The notes under the pieces are model-generated. The model was not told the DNA's origin, searched no databases, and worked only from the letters and a program-made list of their open reading frames with translations. From positions 1 through 64,000 of the forward strand of contig CADBPM010000084.1 in NCBI GenBank assembly GCA_902796595.1: a stretch of 64,000 nucleotides of DNA. Direction: 5' to 3'. Below are positions 8,976 through 17,850 of the stretch, in pieces. Positions within the stretch are counted from its first letter, which is position 1, and each line of letters starts with the position of its first letter. The position numbers and the translations under genes were made by a program. Origin of the DNA: an uncultured Lachnospiraceae bacterium (GTDB lineage Bacteria; Bacillota; Clostridia; Lachnospirales; Lachnospiraceae).

Positions 8976-9113
8976 ATGCTTGATTTTGAAAAAGAGCTCG
9001 AAAAGTTTACTCCGAGCCTTGAGGTGAACGACGCAGAAGATTCGATCCGCAACAACGATATGTCTGATATCGCTGATCTTATTAAGGAGATAATAGAGGA
9101 GAACAGGAAGTAA
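8976..9113 (+). CDS. Small acidic protein of unknown function (45 aa)
   Basis: An ATG at 8976 with AAGGAG (8962-8967) at proper spacing opens a 45-codon frame starting MLDFEKELEKFTPSLE and ending at a TAA directly before the next ATG (9114). It is acidic (Asp/Glu-rich) and probably helical, especially at its C-terminal end (DIADLIKEIIEENRK). I recognise no family. Tight packing between fapA and the TPR gene, plus a good ribosome binding site, support it as a real gene. It may partner one of these two proteins; that is inference. Confidence 0.7.
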   Translation: MLDFEKELEKFTPSLEVNDAEDSIRNNDMSDIADLIKEIIEENRK

Positions 9114-10532
9114 ATGCGTTGTCCATACTGTCGAAGTGAACTAACAGAAAATAATACCTGCCCCGGATGCGGCAGGAATATGATAAAATTTAAAAAGCTT
9201 TACAGAATATCCAACAGGTTTTACAATGAAGCACTCAGTAAAGCAAAGGACAGAGACCTTACGGGAGCTATCATAAAGCTTCGCAACTGTCTTAAGGTTG
9301 ATAAAAGAAATGTAGACGCCAGAAACCTTTTAGGACTTATTTATTATGAGACAGGTGAAAGCATAGAGGCGTTGAGCCAGTGGGTAATAAGTAAGAACTA
9401 CAAGGAAAAGGATAATATTGCTGACAGGTATATTTCTATGATACAGGATGATCCGGTGAGACTCTCCCGTATCAATCAGCTTGTTAAAAAATATAATGCG
9501 GCTCTTGAAACAGCAAAGAACGGTAATCCTGATATAGCTATAATCTCGCTTAAAAAAGTGACGGCAGAGGAGCCTCATTTTTTAAAGGCTTTACAGCTGT
9601 TGGCACTTCTTTATATAAAAAATAAAGATTACACAAGGGCAAGGAAATATCTTAATATGGCTTCAAAGATAGATGTTTCCAACCCTATAACAAATGAGTA
9701 TCTTAAGGAAGTTTCAAAGCACTCCGAAGAGATAACCGAAGCCCAGGTGAAGGCTGTAAAGGTTGAGGACAGGTATGTATCTGGCAGAGAGTCCTTTGCA
9801 CCGAAGTCAACCTATAAGGAATATCACCCGAATTTCATGCCATGGATAACCCTGATTTTGGGTGTAGCAATAGGCATAGCCTTTTTTATGACAGCAATTG
9901 TGCCGGGAGTAAAAGAACAGGCTGTGGAAAACAGCAGAGCTGATATAGTAAAGGTCAATGAAGAGATAGCAAAGGCAAATTCAGACCTTGATGCTGTAAA
10001 AACTGAAAATGATCTGCTTACAAAGCAGGTAAACGACCTCAAAACTCAGCTTGGCAAGCCTACGGGGACAAGCAGTGCATCGGGTTCGGCTGTTTCAAGT
10101 GGAAGTGCAGTTGCAGCATACAATTATCTCTTTAAGGCAGTTTCGTATTATCTTGTTCAGGATAATGAAAATACAGCAAGCACTTTGATCAAGGTTACAA
10201 AAACAGATATCACCAATAAAGATGCTCTTGCTCTTTATAATACTATGGCGGAAGCTGTATTTGCAGACCAGTCTGTTGCACTTTTTAATCAGGGAAGAGA
10301 TACTTACAACAATGGAAAATATGATGATGCGATAAAACTTTTGCGTGATTCACTGAAGATGGACCCTGACAATGTAGATTCGATATATTTCCTCGGACGT
10401 GCATACGACAGAAAGGGTGACAGCAAGAGGGCAGAAGCATTTTATAGAAAGGTGCTTACAGATTACAGCAATTCAAACAGGGCACCTGAGGCAAGATCAA
10501 GACTTAAAGCACTTGGAGTAACATTAGAGTGA
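9114..10532 (+). CDS. Zinc-ribbon and TPR-repeat membrane protein
   Basis: A 472-aa protein starting with a zinc ribbon (CPYC at 3-6 and CPGC at 16-19), then TPR repeats (about 30-195) and one transmembrane helix (about 243-265, [20 protein letters not shown]). Next come a coiled coil (about 270-315), a Ser/Gly linker and C-terminal TPRs (about 330-465) with [17 protein letters not shown] and [12 protein letters not shown]. It looks like an inner-membrane scaffold with TPR domains on both sides. The start is directly next to the stop of the 45-aa ORF, and its stop overlaps the dut start, so translation is probably coupled. Function unknown. Confidence 0.8.
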   Translation: MRCPYCRSELTENNTCPGCGRNMIKFKKLYRISNRFYNEALSKAKDRDLTGAIIKLRNCLKVDKRNVDARNLLGLIYYETGESIEALSQWVISKNYKEKDNIADRYISMIQDDPVRLSRINQLVKKYNAALETAKNGNPDIAIISLKKVTAEEPHFLKALQLLALLYIKNKDYTRARKYLNMASKIDVSNPITNEYLKEVSKHSEEITEAQVKAVKVEDRYVSGRESFAPKSTYKEYHPNFMPWITLILGVAIGIAFFMTAIVPGVKEQAVENSRADIVKVNEEIAKANSDLDAVKTENDLLTKQVNDLKTQLGKPTGTSSASGSAVSSGSAVAAYNYLFKAVSYYLVQDNENTASTLIKVTKTDITNKDALALYNTMAEAVFADQSVALFNQGRDTYNNGKYDDAIKLLRDSLKMDPDNVDSIYFLGRAYDRKGDSKRAEAFYRKVLTDYSNSNRAPEARSRLKALGVTLE

Positions 10533-10966
10533 AAAAACAGATAAAGATAAAATATATTTCAAAAGATATAGAAAAGCTAAGATATATTGCAGGCAATTCC
10601 GACTGGATAGACCTTAGGGTTGCATGTGATATATCCATGAAGAAAGGCGAGTTCAGACTGATTCCTTTGGGAATCGCAGTAGAACTGCCCAAGGGTTATG
10701 AGGCACATATAGTGCCAAGAAGTTCTACTTACAAAAATTTTGGATTGATCCAGACAAACCACATGGGAGTCGTGGATGAATCTTATTGCGGAGATAATGA
10801 TGAATGGATGTGGCCTGCGCTTGCATTAAGAGATACAGAACTTCATGTAAATGATAGAGTCTGCCAGTTCCGTATCATGGAACATCAGCCGGAGATTGAA
10901 TTTGAAGAAGTAGATTCATTGGAAAGCCCTGACAGGGGCGGATTTGGAACGAGCGGGAAGAATTAA
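10529..10966 (+). CDS. dut: dUTP diphosphatase (trimeric dUTPase family)
   Basis: dUTPase hydrolyses dUTP to dUMP and pyrophosphate, keeping uracil out of DNA. The 145-aa protein shows the trimeric dUTPase motifs in order: SDWIDLRVA (I), PRSST (II), [10 protein letters not shown] (III, uridine site), RVCQFRI (IV) and the C-terminal P-loop-like arm RGGFGTSGK (V). It starts with GTG, overlapping the TPR stop by 4 nt (GTGA). Its last four codons and stop form half of a 28-bp palindrome shared with the convergent regulator gene. A dCTP deaminase activity is unlikely given the motif set. Confidence 0.88.
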   Translation: MKKQIKIKYISKDIEKLRYIAGNSDWIDLRVACDISMKKGEFRLIPLGIAVELPKGYEAHIVPRSSTYKNFGLIQTNHMGVVDESYCGDNDEWMWPALALRDTELHVNDRVCQFRIMEHQPEIEFEEVDSLESPDRGGFGTSGKN

Positions 10967-10978
10967 TTCTTCCCGCTC
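10951..10978. terminator. 28-bp perfect palindrome over two convergent gene ends
   Basis: GAGCGGGAAGAATT (10951-10964) is followed by its exact complement AATTCTTCCCGCTC (10965-10978). It spans the last codons of dut and of the convergent XRE gene, whose stop codons overlap in TTAA (10963-10966). The T-tract after it is weak on the plus strand (CATTTTC) and absent on the minus strand. It may work as a terminator or as a clash point for convergent transcription. Confidence 0.75.
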
Positions 10979-11325
10979 GCATTTTCAGATTCATTATTCT
11001 GTTTGTAAAGAAGATATTCAGCGTAGTCTTTCATTTCTGTGGCATTTTCAGGCGTAAGCTGCTGATAAAGGTTGAAAAATTCTACAATATCTTTATCGAG
11101 GACTTCTCCACCGACCGGAAGATAAGCATCCGAAACACCAAGCAGATAGTCACATGAAACATCAAAGTATTTTGAGAGAGCGATGAGCTTGTCAAAAGAA
11201 GGTTCGTTTCTCTTGGACTCATAGTTTGATATAGCGGTGGGCTTAAGACCTAATATATCTGCAAGTTCACTTTGTGTAAGCTTATGCTTCTGCCTGAGGT
11301 TTTTTAATCTGACGTTGAAATTCAT
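10963..11325 (-). CDS. XRE family transcriptional regulator
   Basis: A 120-aa DNA-binding protein with an N-terminal Cro/CI-type helix-turn-helix ([20 protein letters not shown], then [21 protein letters not shown]) and the common YLLGVSD end of the domain. A helical C-terminal segment (about 70-115) may dimerise. The ATG at 11325 is chosen because GGAGG (11331-11335) precedes it; an in-frame TTG lies four codons further upstream. Targets are unknown. It is transcribed away from the signalling operon, so autoregulation or control of that operon is possible. The last residues are SGKN, the same as the convergent dut. Confidence 0.88.
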   Translation of the reverse strand: MNFNVRLKNLRQKHKLTQSELADILGLKPTAISNYESKRNEPSFDKLIALSKYFDVSCDYLLGVSDAYLPVGGEVLDKDIVEFFNLYQQLTPENATEMKDYAEYLLYKQNNESENASGKN

Positions 11326-11366
11326 TATTACCTCCAAGACAAGATTTTTATTTCATTCTTATTAAC

Positions 11367-11395
11367 ATAATAACCCTGACTTTTCATTTTGTCAA
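11367..11395 (-). promoter_or_regulatory. Promoter of the XRE regulator
   Basis: On the minus strand, TTGACA (11395-11390), a 17 bp spacer, then TATTAT (11372-11367). The -35 is consensus. The rest of the 311-bp divergent gap (11326-11636) holds the forward promoter at 11544-11552 and inverted repeats in its leader. Confidence 0.8.
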
Positions 11396-11543
11396 TAAAA
11401 TTTCAACTATCTCATGTTTGCTGTGTAATAAATTTAAACATTTGACGTATTGCACGACCTGACCACGAAAAGAGAAAAAACCTCCTTATTTACTTAATGA
11501 GTTTGTGTAAAGATATATAAAAGATGAAAAAAATTTATGGTTG

Positions 11544-11552
11544 TGTTATAAT
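11544..11552 (+). promoter_or_regulatory. Extended -10 promoter of the signalling operon
   Basis: TGTTATAAT at 11544-11552 is an extended -10 with a full TATAAT. The -35 region is weak. The leader downstream holds two overlapping inverted repeats: GGTCAAA/TTTGACC (11564-11570/11588-11594) and AACTGT/ACAGTT (11583-11588/11602-11607). They share base 11588 and cannot both form fully. Confidence 0.6.
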
Positions 11553-11636
11553 GATACTGATGGGGTCAAAAGTTCATAGAAAAACTGTTTGACCGGTATA
11601 GACAGTTACTTACATTTGGTTTGCGAGGTAATATTT

Positions 11637-13130
11637 ATGTCTGATGAAGCGAATGAAATAAGTCTTGACCTACTCGGATCTTTGGTATCTGAAATGATGT
11701 TTCTTTTTGACAGAGAGGGCAGGCTTCTTAGCTGTTCTGATTATGCAAGAACAGAGATGGGATACTTTTCAAGTGAATATCCGGGGAACTTTTCAAGAAT
11801 CTTTCCGGGGGCTAAACTTGATGAAACAGGGAGAAAGCCTGTGCGTACAGATATGTACAGAAAAAATGAAACGTGTTTTCCTGTAGTTCTTAAGATAAAC
11901 AAGGTTAATAATGATGTATATTTTGCGTGTGCAGATGACAGAACAGATGTAAAGGCTCTTTCTATAGAAATAAATAATCTTAAGGAAGAACTAAACACAG
12001 CACAGGCATATAAAAATGAATTTGTTTCCAATATAACACATGAGCTGCGCACTCCGGTCAATGGTATTCTCGGAATGGCAAGAGCCCTTCTTGATTCGGA
12101 TCTTACACCGTATCAGCTTGATTATGTAAATACGATCGAGCGAAGCTGCATCAATATGAGCAAGATCATCAATGATATGCTCGATTTTTCAAAGATGGCA
12201 GCAGGAAAGCTTACTCTGGAGAATAAGCCTTTTGCCTTCAGGGACTTCATAAATAAGACTATGGCTTCAAATGTTACTCTTATAAATGAAAAGGGATTGA
12301 AGCTTATCTTGAATGTATCAGATGATATTCCTAAAGTTCTTGTAGGAGATGAATTAAGACTTACTCAGATTCTTAACAACTTTATGAGTAATGCGATAAA
12401 ATTTACAACCGTCGGACATATAGCTGTAGATGTATCTCTTACAAAAAATGAGGAAAATTACGCTGAACTCTTTTTTATGGTAATGGATACAGGCATAGGC
12501 ATTGCCAAGGAGGATATGAACAAGCTTTTCAAGAGCTTTTCGCAGGTCGATGCATCCATAACAAGAAGGTTTGGCGGCACAGGTCTTGGTCTGTCTATCT
12601 GCAGGCAGCTGGTTGAAATGATGGGCGGCTCGATAAAGGTAGAAAGTGAAGAAGGAAGAGGAAGCTCCTTCTCCTTCTCTGTTATTCTCGGGAAGCCTGA
12701 AAATGAAGAGAAGTCTTTAAATGATATTGAGTTTCCTTCCGGTAATTTCGTTTACGAAGGAAATGGTCAATATACAGAGACTGCAATGGACAACAGCTCT
12801 TATCCGAACAAAAGACACTCTGGACTTGATTTTTTTAAAAGTCTGGAAGATGACTATGAACTCAGCACAGAGGGAAATCTTAAGCAGATAAAATCCTTTA
12901 TGGATAAGCTTATTATATGTATAGAACTTGGCAACTGGGAAAAAGCGGAAAATTTCTCAAGTGCGGTGAAAAATCTTATTTCTGATGATGAATCAGATAA
13001 GAAGCTAAAGAGAGATGCCTTCAGACTTGAGCTTGTAGTAAGACGTGAAAGCTACGACGAGTCTATTAAACTTTTTAATAATTTAAAAGCAGAACTTGAA
13101 GAAATGTATCCGGAGAGTAGAGATAAATGA
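11637..13130 (+). CDS. Histidine kinase (PAS-like sensor, HisKA, HATPase)
   Basis: A 497-aa cytoplasmic-looking sensor kinase. It has an N-terminal PAS-like domain (about 15-105, MFLFDREGRLLSCSDYA), a short coiled coil, a HisKA domain with phospho-His135 in NITHELRTPVNG, and an intact ATPase domain (N box NNFMSNAIKF, DTGIGI, GGTGLGLSIC). A C-terminal helical region of about 140 aa is of unknown role. No receiver or membrane helix is present. The ATG at 11637 has GCGAGG upstream; an in-frame TTG at 11589 is less likely. Its stop overlaps the next gene (ATGA), so kinase and REC-HD protein are translationally coupled. Confidence 0.87.
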   Translation: MSDEANEISLDLLGSLVSEMMFLFDREGRLLSCSDYARTEMGYFSSEYPGNFSRIFPGAKLDETGRKPVRTDMYRKNETCFPVVLKINKVNNDVYFACADDRTDVKALSIEINNLKEELNTAQAYKNEFVSNITHELRTPVNGILGMARALLDSDLTPYQLDYVNTIERSCINMSKIINDMLDFSKMAAGKLTLENKPFAFRDFINKTMASNVTLINEKGLKLILNVSDDIPKVLVGDELRLTQILNNFMSNAIKFTTVGHIAVDVSLTKNEENYAELFFMVMDTGIGIAKEDMNKLFKSFSQVDASITRRFGGTGLGLSICRQLVEMMGGSIKVESEEGRGSSFSFSVILGKPENEEKSLNDIEFPSGNFVYEGNGQYTETAMDNSSYPNKRHSGLDFFKSLEDDYELSTEGNLKQIKSFMDKLIICIELGNWEKAENFSSAVKNLISDDESDKKLKRDAFRLELVVRRESYDESIKLFNNLKAELEEMYPESRDK

Positions 13131-14182
13131 CAGCAAATATATTGATCGTTGATGATGTAATGACAAATCTTGCTGTGCTTTCGGGAGTTGTAAAAAATTC
13201 CGGTTATGTGGCAAGACCTGTGCAGAGTGCAGGTGAGGCAAGAAAGGCAATAGCGGCTATGATGCCTGATCTTATTCTTCTTGACATCACTATGCCGGAT
13301 ATTGACGGATTCGAATTTTGCCGTATTCTTAAAAATGATCCGAAAACGTCGGGTATACCGATAATATTTGTATCTGCGCTGAATGATCAGGAAACTAAGA
13401 GAAAGTGCTTTGCTTTGGGTGCAGCGGACTTTATCGAAAAGCCTTTTAATACAAGTGAAGTTACAATGCGTATTGATACGCAGATCAAAAATATAACACT
13501 GAAGCGAGAATTGGAAAAATATAACATACGACTTCACAAAATGATGAAGGATCAGTTTCAAAAAATTTCCAACGATCAGCGCTTTTTGATATATGGTCTG
13601 GTGAAGCTTGCAGAAAGCAGAGAAGACCCGACAGGGACACACATGATAAATGTGTCGGTCAATTCCAAGTTTTTGGCGCAGAGCCTCCAGCTTTCGCCGA
13701 AGTATGAAAAAGAGATAAGCAATAATTTTATTGAGGATATCGAATTGGCAGCTCCTTTGCATGATATTGGAAATCTTGCGATAGGAGACAGGATATTACT
13801 GAAAAAAGGAAAGCTTACTCCAGATGAGATGATGGTAATGAAGACTCATACCGAGATAGGTGCGAGAACACTTAAGGAAATTCACGAAAAAAATGAATAT
13901 TCCGAGTATCTTGGCATGGCGACAGATATAGCATATTTCCACCATGAAAAATGGAACGGAACCGGATATCCTAAAAACCTTAAGGGTGAGGAGATACCGA
14001 TTTCAGCAAGGATTTTTTCAATAGTGGATGTTTATGACACTCTTACAAGGGAAAAATGCTACAGAAATGCCTATTCACATGCAGATGCAGTTGATATCAT
14101 AGAAGGTGAAGCAGGTATAAGTTTTGATCCGGATATAGTTGACATATTTTTGAAAATTCAGAATCAGCTGAGGAGAAATTAA
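13127..14182 (+). CDS. Response regulator with HD-GYP-like output domain
   Basis: A 351-aa protein with a receiver domain (1-120; phospho-Asp53 in LLDITMPDIDG, Lys in IEKPFN) joined by a coiled coil to an HD-GYP-type domain (about 150-345). HD-GYP enzymes hydrolyse cyclic di-GMP. Conserved pieces are TGTHMINV, HDIGN (His212-Asp213), the GDRILLKKGKLTPDE helix region, KTHTEIG and HHEKWNGTGYP. The usual HDIGK lysine is Asn216, so activity may be changed. It is probably the target of the upstream kinase. The gene overlaps the kinase gene by 4 nt, with CGGAGAG as ribosome binding site. Confidence 0.87.
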   Translation: MTANILIVDDVMTNLAVLSGVVKNSGYVARPVQSAGEARKAIAAMMPDLILLDITMPDIDGFEFCRILKNDPKTSGIPIIFVSALNDQETKRKCFALGAADFIEKPFNTSEVTMRIDTQIKNITLKRELEKYNIRLHKMMKDQFQKISNDQRFLIYGLVKLAESREDPTGTHMINVSVNSKFLAQSLQLSPKYEKEISNNFIEDIELAAPLHDIGNLAIGDRILLKKGKLTPDEMMVMKTHTEIGARTLKEIHEKNEYSEYLGMATDIAYFHHEKWNGTGYPKNLKGEEIPISARIFSIVDVYDTLTREKCYRNAYSHADAVDIIEGEAGISFDPDIVDIFLKIQNQLRRN

Positions 14183-14183
14183 A

Positions 14184-15596
14184 GTGTCTGTAACGAGTCT
14201 GGAACCTATAATAAGGATTTTTGTTGAATCGACAAAGATCGAAATGTTAAACTTTGACAATTATCTGATGGCTGCAGAAGGCGAAGGCTACTTTACAAGG
14301 GATGTACTTTCCCAGATGGTAAAGATAGTCCGCGAACTCAGGTCCAAATCAGATATGCTTCTTTATGATAATATCGCTCTTGTAAGCGGAGCTCTGGAAA
14401 GATTGCTCGACAGCTACAGAGATCAGCGTGCCGAAACGCCCGACTTTGATCAGATGGATCAGGTTCTTGCGGGGTATTCTGCCTTTGTGCAGATGGAAGC
14501 GGACAAGCTTTCAGGCGGAAGAGCAGTTGATGGAAGCACGGACTCTGTTATGGAGCTTATAAACTCTATGGATACGGGACTGGTCGGGTTTGGAAAGTCT
14601 CCGACAAGGCAGCCGGGGGAAAGAAGAAGGTTCTATATTGCAAGTCAGATAGAGACTTTCACACCTGATGAAGTCGCAGATAAGGAAAGCACTGAGGAAA
14701 CGGGCGAACCTTGCGAAACTTACGAGGAAGAAGCAGAAGAGGGCGTTGAAAAAAAGAATGCTGATGCCAAGACTCCTGAGGAGGTTCTTGTCACTTTAAA
14801 GAACAAGCTTACTTCATATACTATAAGTGACGATGAAATGGAGGAATTAAGGCAGATCGCATTTGACCTTGACGACATCTTATCATGCTTTATTTCAGAA
14901 GAGAATAAGGACAATCAGATCTGCGTGATACTTTCTGAGATAAATCGGTCCCTTGGAAACTGGGTTGAAAGAAACCGCCTCACCGATCTTTCGGGAATCG
15001 TGACAAAAGCAAGGATCGTGGCGCATGAAAATGCGGTCAAACAGGGAAAAGAGGTTAATGTTACACTTGACCTTGATGAAGACGATAGTGAAGAAAAGAG
15101 GATATGCCGGATCGAGAAATATAAGGTAGGACCTCTTTCAAGGGCTGTGACGCATATTGTAAGAAATGCTGTAAGTCATGGTATAGAAACGCCGGAGGAA
15201 AGAAAAGCGGCAGGAAAGGATGCAGTTGGCAATATAAAAGTAGGTATTCACAGCATCAAGGATAATGGAGGAGTGGAGCTTTATTTTGAAGATGACGGCA
15301 GAGGTTTTGATACAAATGCGGTTATCCGTCGCGCTTCGCTTCGAGGGATACTTACAAAACCTATGGATGATTATTCTGAAGAAGAGATCATGCAGCTGCC
15401 TTTTGTTTCAGGATTTAATCAGCGCAATGACAGGACTTCGGGCGCATCAGGTGTAAATGCAGGTGCAGAGGCGTCGGCAAAGCTGATAAGAGAAATTCAT
15501 GGCAAAGTAAAAATTAGGAGTGAGAAGGGTAAAGGTACCAGAGTAACGATAAAATTGCCTTATGATCATATTTCTGATCTGGCGAATTTTCTTTGA
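14184..15596 (+). CDS. CheA-like protein with degenerate HPt and ATPase
   Basis: A 470-aa protein with two recognisable parts. Residues about 25-75 resemble a CheA P1/HPt helix bundle (MLLYDNIALVSGALERLLDS), but the phosphorylated His appears replaced by Arg50. Residues about 230-465 resemble CheA dimerisation and HATPase domains: N box HIVRNAVSHGIETPEERKAAG, G1 DDGRGFD and GKGTRVTIKLP. The usual GVGMD G2 segment is replaced by SGVNAGAEAS. There is no CheW-binding P5 domain. An acidic linker (about 165-200) joins the parts. GTG start, 1 nt after the REC-HD stop, with GAGGAGA upstream. It may be a scaffold or modulator rather than an active kinase (inference). Confidence 0.75.
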   Translation: MSVTSLEPIIRIFVESTKIEMLNFDNYLMAAEGEGYFTRDVLSQMVKIVRELRSKSDMLLYDNIALVSGALERLLDSYRDQRAETPDFDQMDQVLAGYSAFVQMEADKLSGGRAVDGSTDSVMELINSMDTGLVGFGKSPTRQPGERRRFYIASQIETFTPDEVADKESTEETGEPCETYEEEAEEGVEKKNADAKTPEEVLVTLKNKLTSYTISDDEMEELRQIAFDLDDILSCFISEENKDNQICVILSEINRSLGNWVERNRLTDLSGIVTKARIVAHENAVKQGKEVNVTLDLDEDDSEEKRICRIEKYKVGPLSRAVTHIVRNAVSHGIETPEERKAAGKDAVGNIKVGIHSIKDNGGVELYFEDDGRGFDTNAVIRRASLRGILTKPMDDYSEEEIMQLPFVSGFNQRNDRTSGASGVNAGAEASAKLIREIHGKVKIRSEKGKGTRVTIKLPYDHISDLANFL

Positions 15597-15624
15597 TGAC
15601 ACAGTTTAGAGGGGTTCATTTGTT

Positions 15625-16029
15625 ATGAAGATATTGCTTGCTGAGGATGATTTCGCAAGTCGCAAATTTGCACAGAAGTTTCTTTCCAAATATGGTGTTG
15701 TAGATGCCACAACTGATGGCGAGGAAGCTGTGGCAGCATGGGAACTTGCATACGAAGACGGAGAACGCTATGACCTTATATGCCTTGATATCATGATGCC
15801 GAAGATTGATGGGGTGGAGGCCCTTGCAAGGATAAGGGATGCGGAAGCACATGCCAACATCCCTTTTGAAAAACAATCCAAGATAATCATGATAACAGCC
15901 CTGTCTGACATGAAATATGTCGATGGTGCATTTGAACTTGGATGTGACGGTTATGCCACAAAGCCGCTTAATACGGTCAAGTTTGAAGAAGTTTTGGGTA
16001 GAATGGGACTTTTGGACAATGAGCTTTAA
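15625..16029 (+). CDS. CheY-like single-domain response regulator
   Basis: A 134-aa stand-alone receiver. It has the acidic pocket AEDD, phospho-Asp55 in CLDIMMPKIDG, the Thr switch in MITALSD and Lys in ATKPLN. There is no output domain, so it signals by protein binding or passes phosphate on. It ends the kinase/REC-HD/CheA-like operon, starting 28 nt after the CheA-like gene with AGAGGGG (15608-15614). The next gene starts inside its last codons. Confidence 0.9.
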   Translation: MKILLAEDDFASRKFAQKFLSKYGVVDATTDGEEAVAAWELAYEDGERYDLICLDIMMPKIDGVEALARIRDAEAHANIPFEKQSKIIMITALSDMKYVDGAFELGCDGYATKPLNTVKFEEVLGRMGLLDNEL

Positions 16030-17833
16030 AAGAAGGATAAGATACCTTATAACAGGCAATATGCCTATTGCTTTGCCTGTTATTTTTCTTTACAGAATGT
16101 TTTTATTTTCAGTGCTTACACCCTTGTGGTTTTATACTGCAAATGTGGCACTGAGGGCAGCCGGATACAGTTATATTACCTTGAACAATCTTGCGCCCTT
16201 TCTTCTGCATCCGTTTGCATGGATATTTTTGGCATTTTGGCTTGTGGTTTTTGCGTTTTTAGCTCTTTTTGAGCAGGCGTTTTTGATATTTTCGTATTCA
16301 AGAACAGCGCAACATCTGGAGTTCAGATTTTCTGACCTGTTTTCGTGTATTGCAAGACTTGTAAGACATCCTGTCAAAAGAAATGTCTTTGGTATTGCCT
16401 TGTTTTCTTTTTTGTTAGAAGTACTGATAATGGCTCCGTGTTCACCTTTTTTGATAAAGAAGGTAAGGAGCCTTTTTGCTGTGCTTAATTTTGTTTTTTT
16501 AAATAAAGCAGGTACCCTGTTATTTATGATAGGACTGCTCTTGCTTTTTTATGCGGCTTTATGTAGGCTTTTTATTGTTCATTATTACACTCTTGAAAAT
16601 CTGAATACTCATGAATGTGCTGTTAAAAACGCCGGTCTGATAAGAAGAAATGGTAAAAAAACAGTGCTCTTTGCGGTTTTGCTTTTTCTTGTTATCGGTA
16701 TGGCGACATGGTTTTTTTATGCTGCTTTGACATTTGTGGTCGTAAGCTTTATGCATCTTTTTATGAGCGGGGATGTGGTGCTTGCTGCATATATGCAGTT
16801 TTCAGACAGACTGAACTACTTCTTCATACTTATTTCGGACACTCTGTCATTGTATATATTTGAAAGAATAGCGGTGAAGAAATTTTATCTGCTAAAGGAC
16901 AGACTCAACGAGCTTACAAGTCATGAGGAAATGAGGGGGTACAAGATTGAGACCAACAGGCTCATGAGAAATATAAGCATTCTCATGGTTGTTGTTATGA
17001 TCATCGTGACCATAGCCTCTACTTCAAATATCGTCTTAAATGGTGTCAGAGATATCGGTGGTATAAGTATCTGGTGCAATTTTTCTGCCCATAAGGGAAT
17101 GTCTGCCATGGCACCGGAAAATACGATTCCGGCAATGGAAAAGGCTATCAGTGCGACAGCAGATTACAATGAACTTGATGTACATTTGAGTAAGGACGGT
17201 TATCTTGTTGTCATGCATGACTCGTCCTTTAAAAGAACTTGCGGGGTGAAGGGCACCATTGAAAAATCTACTCTGAAAAAGATAGAAAAACTCGATGCAG
17301 GAAGCTTCTTTTCTTCTGAATATTCAGGGACTAAGGTGCCGCTTCTTGACGAAGTTATGGAGTTATGCAAGGGTAAGATAAAGCTAAACATAGATGTCAA
17401 GCCTGTTAATGGAAATGATAGAAAGATCGCAGCAAAGGTAGTCAGTAAAATACATGAATTTGATTATACGAACCAGTGTGTTGTCACATCTCTATCAAAA
17501 AAAGTGCTTGATGAGGTGAAAAGGCTGGACCCTGATATAAAGACCGGATACATTTTAAATATGGCTTCGGGTACATTTTACAAAATGGAAGGTATTGACT
17601 TTTTTAGTCTGAAATATACAACTGTTACTGCAGAAGGCGTGCAGGGGGCACATTCAATGGGACGCGAGATATGGGCGTGGACAGTGAATGACAAGGACGA
17701 CCTTCTTAAAATGCAGAGTCTCGGGGTGGACAATGTTATAACAGATAATGTGGTGTTTGCAAGAAAGGTTTACTCCGAAAAATTTGACAGCCATTCTATA
17801 ATAGGAATAGTAAAGATGGCTTTGACACACTGA
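16019..17833 (+). CDS. Membrane-anchored glycerophosphodiester phosphodiesterase
   Basis: A 604-aa protein. About seven or eight transmembrane helices fill residues 1-350 (the GDPD membrane-domain type), followed by a GDPD catalytic domain (about 360-590) that splits glycerophosphodiesters into glycerol-3-phosphate and an alcohol. Catalytic motifs are AHKGMSAMAPENT (usually AHRG), NELDVHLSKDG, VVMHD and NIDVKP. The frame is open further upstream, but the ATG at 16019 gives a typical cytoplasmic start (MSFKRRIRYLITGN). It overlaps the CheY-like gene by 11 nt, with GGGA about 10 nt before it. Its likely role is phospholipid or teichoic-acid turnover. Confidence 0.85.
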   Translation: MSFKRRIRYLITGNMPIALPVIFLYRMFLFSVLTPLWFYTANVALRAAGYSYITLNNLAPFLLHPFAWIFLAFWLVVFAFLALFEQAFLIFSYSRTAQHLEFRFSDLFSCIARLVRHPVKRNVFGIALFSFLLEVLIMAPCSPFLIKKVRSLFAVLNFVFLNKAGTLLFMIGLLLLFYAALCRLFIVHYYTLENLNTHECAVKNAGLIRRNGKKTVLFAVLLFLVIGMATWFFYAALTFVVVSFMHLFMSGDVVLAAYMQFSDRLNYFFILISDTLSLYIFERIAVKKFYLLKDRLNELTSHEEMRGYKIETNRLMRNISILMVVVMIIVTIASTSNIVLNGVRDIGGISIWCNFSAHKGMSAMAPENTIPAMEKAISATADYNELDVHLSKDGYLVVMHDSSFKRTCGVKGTIEKSTLKKIEKLDAGSFFSSEYSGTKVPLLDEVMELCKGKIKLNIDVKPVNGNDRKIAAKVVSKIHEFDYTNQCVVTSLSKKVLDEVKRLDPDIKTGYILNMASGTFYKMEGIDFFSLKYTTVTAEGVQGAHSMGREIWAWTVNDKDDLLKMQSLGVDNVITDNVVFARKVYSEKFDSHSIIGIVKMALTH

Positions 17834-17850
17834 GAGGGAGATGAAAGTAC

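Noticed and set aside
13052-13762. Minus-strand open frame of 236 codons
   Set aside because: It is antisense to the REC-HD gene; no start signals and unnatural composition.
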